Shown here piece by piece: positions 63,263 to 64,000 of a stretch of DNA of 64,000 bases. Position 1 is the stretch's first letter; every line of letters begins with the position of its first letter. The notes beneath the pieces are model-generated. The model saw only the letters and a list, made by a program, of their open reading frames with translations, was not told where the DNA came from and searched no databases. The stretch is from Bacteroidota bacterium (GTDB lineage Bacteria; Bacteroidota; Bacteroidia; Cytophagales; Cyclobacteriaceae), in the NCBI GenBank assembly GCA_018267135.1, contig JAFDZA010000014.1, forward strand, positions 124,001 to 188,000, written 5' to 3'. Made by a program: the position numbers and the translations under genes.

Positions 63263-63283
63263 TAAATTCTAATCCCAAAAAAT

Positions 63284-64000
63284 ATGAGCTTACTATCTCC
63301 TAATGAAGGGTGGTTTCATAAAAGGGTAGCCAAAGACGAACGCATGTGGATTATCATTGCATTTGTACTTTGTATTTTCCTTTTTGTATGGATGGTGATG
63401 TGGCATGCCTTTGGCAAACAAAACCCATCGAACACCACCTATAAAACTTCTCCGGCCGAATTTGGCAAATTGCACGATGCGTATGTAAAAAAGCATATGG
63501 TGGGTATGGATAATGGCATACCCGTAGTAAAACCCGAACCCGGCAGCGATGTTATTCTGATGGCACAAATGTGGCGTTGGTCGCCTGCCCTTATTCTTAA
63601 AAAAGACGAATGGTACAACCTGCATATCTCTTCCAAAGATTTAGTGCATGGCTTTTCGCTCCAGCCTTCTAATATGAATTTTCAGATTTACCCGAGTTAC
63701 GATTACGTATTAAAATTTAAACCTACCGTAGCCGGAGAGGCGAAAATTTTATGTAATGAATATTGTGGCATAGGCCACCATACCATGATTGGGAAAATTG
63801 TAGTGATTGAAAGCGATGCCGACTTAGCCCAATACGGTTACGATAAATTAAGTGCTGCCCCGGCAGCGGTACCGGCAACCCCCGAAGATATATCCGGATG
63901 GAGCGAAGAACAATTAGCGAAAGCCGGGGAGTCGGTTTACAATTTAAAAGGATGCAGTGCCTGCCACAAAACAGACGGCACTTCACTAATTGGCCCGCCA
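63284..64000 (+). CDS. Cytochrome c oxidase subunit II with fused cytochrome c (3' partial)
   Basis: The frame is open to the window end (239 residues visible). One N-terminal helix (about 22-40) precedes a cupredoxin domain with the CuA ligands His122 (DLVHGFSLQP), Cys157, Cys161, His165 and Met168 (CNEYCGIGHHTM). After a Pro/Ala linker a haem c motif CSACHK (Cys224, Cys227, His228) begins a cytochrome c domain that is cut off. The single N-terminal helix points to a ba3-type (B-family) oxidase. Catalytic subunit I should follow outside the window. Confidence 0.92.
   Translation, partial: MSLLSPNEGWFHKRVAKDERMWIIIAFVLCIFLFVWMVMWHAFGKQNPSNTTYKTSPAEFGKLHDAYVKKHMVGMDNGIPVVKPEPGSDVILMAQMWRWSPALILKKDEWYNLHISSKDLVHGFSLQPSNMNFQIYPSYDYVLKFKPTVAGEAKILCNEYCGIGHHTMIGKIVVIESDADLAQYGYDKLSAAPAAVPATPEDISGWSEEQLAKAGESVYNLKGCSACHKTDGTSLIGPP

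Noticed and set aside
1..64000. tRNA, rRNA, CRISPR arrays, intact insertion sequences, prophage or toxin-antitoxin genes
   Set aside because: I looked for cloverleaf ends, regularly spaced repeats, transposase motifs and paired small genes in the intergenic regions and saw none that could be supported.

Overview
The window looks like ordinary chromosome from a member of the Bacteroidota, most likely a free-living, aerobic, Cytophagales-like lineage (the order is inference). The evidence is: type IX secretion sorting domains of both kinds (type A at 40-1608 and 8785-12798, type B/gliding-associated at 37469-39391); many upstream regions with the Bacteroidota promoter pattern TTG - about 19 nt - TAnnTTTG; a TPR-type sensor kinase, DUF3822, DUF1573, DUF420 and DUF983 genes typical of the phylum; and ubiquitous AT-rich, Shine-Dalgarno-poor leaders. 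I see no rRNA, tRNA, CRISPR array, phage or intact insertion sequence. Gene density is very high and several convergent genes share or nearly share stop codons.

Layout. 1-5 kb: the end of a secreted LamG protein, then an ABC ATPase/FtsX-like permease pair. 5-8.8 kb: housekeeping (pyrE, coaD with DUF3822, two Nudix hydrolases, a DUF1573 protein). 8.8-14.5 kb: a giant secreted beta-propeller protein, a small lipoprotein and an exported protein of a family often mislabelled asparagine synthetase B. 14.6-19 kb: a MacB-type permease, a decayed sugar transporter, then an MFS transporter and a cytoplasmic trehalase. 19-24 kb: an AT-rich block with an unknown exported protein and a two-component system (TPR histidine kinase plus LuxR-type regulator), bordered by three tandem hairpins. 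24-36 kb: M13 peptidase, ABC-F protein, a previously uncalled 52-residue gene, rpe, an LpoB-like/COG3014/beta-barrel envelope operon using TTG and CTG starts, a flavin reductase, pdhB and an OmpA/TPR lipoprotein.

36-45 kb: on the minus strand a run hisS-hutH-gliding-type secreted protein-ybaB-glycosyltransferase, then an OMP, a 51-residue basic protein with clear promoter and terminator, a phosphodiesterase, OsmC and a Tat-type sugar isomerase-like protein. 45-55 kb: GTP-type PEP carboxykinase under a promoter with a palindromic putative operator, two peptide-type transporters (POT-like and OPT), a U32-family protein overlapping a ferredoxin, a PEP mutase/isocitrate lyase family protein, two AhpD-like proteins and D-serine ammonia-lyase; together these suggest growth on peptides and amino acids with gluconeogenesis (inference).

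55-64 kb: a cytochrome oxidase biogenesis set (degenerate SCO-like protein, DUF420, a small CxxC membrane protein, DUF983) followed by a 1197-residue NtrY-like kinase, MlaE/MlaF lipid transport genes, an SDR enzyme, and at the right edge a small membrane protein and the start of a cytochrome c oxidase subunit II with CuA and haem c, cut by the window end. No single obviously new defence or mobile system is present. The best candidates for something undescribed are the triple-hairpin/AT-rich block, the 52-residue gene, the LpoB-barrel operon with its Cys/His tail, the U32-ferredoxin pair and the PEPCK operator.
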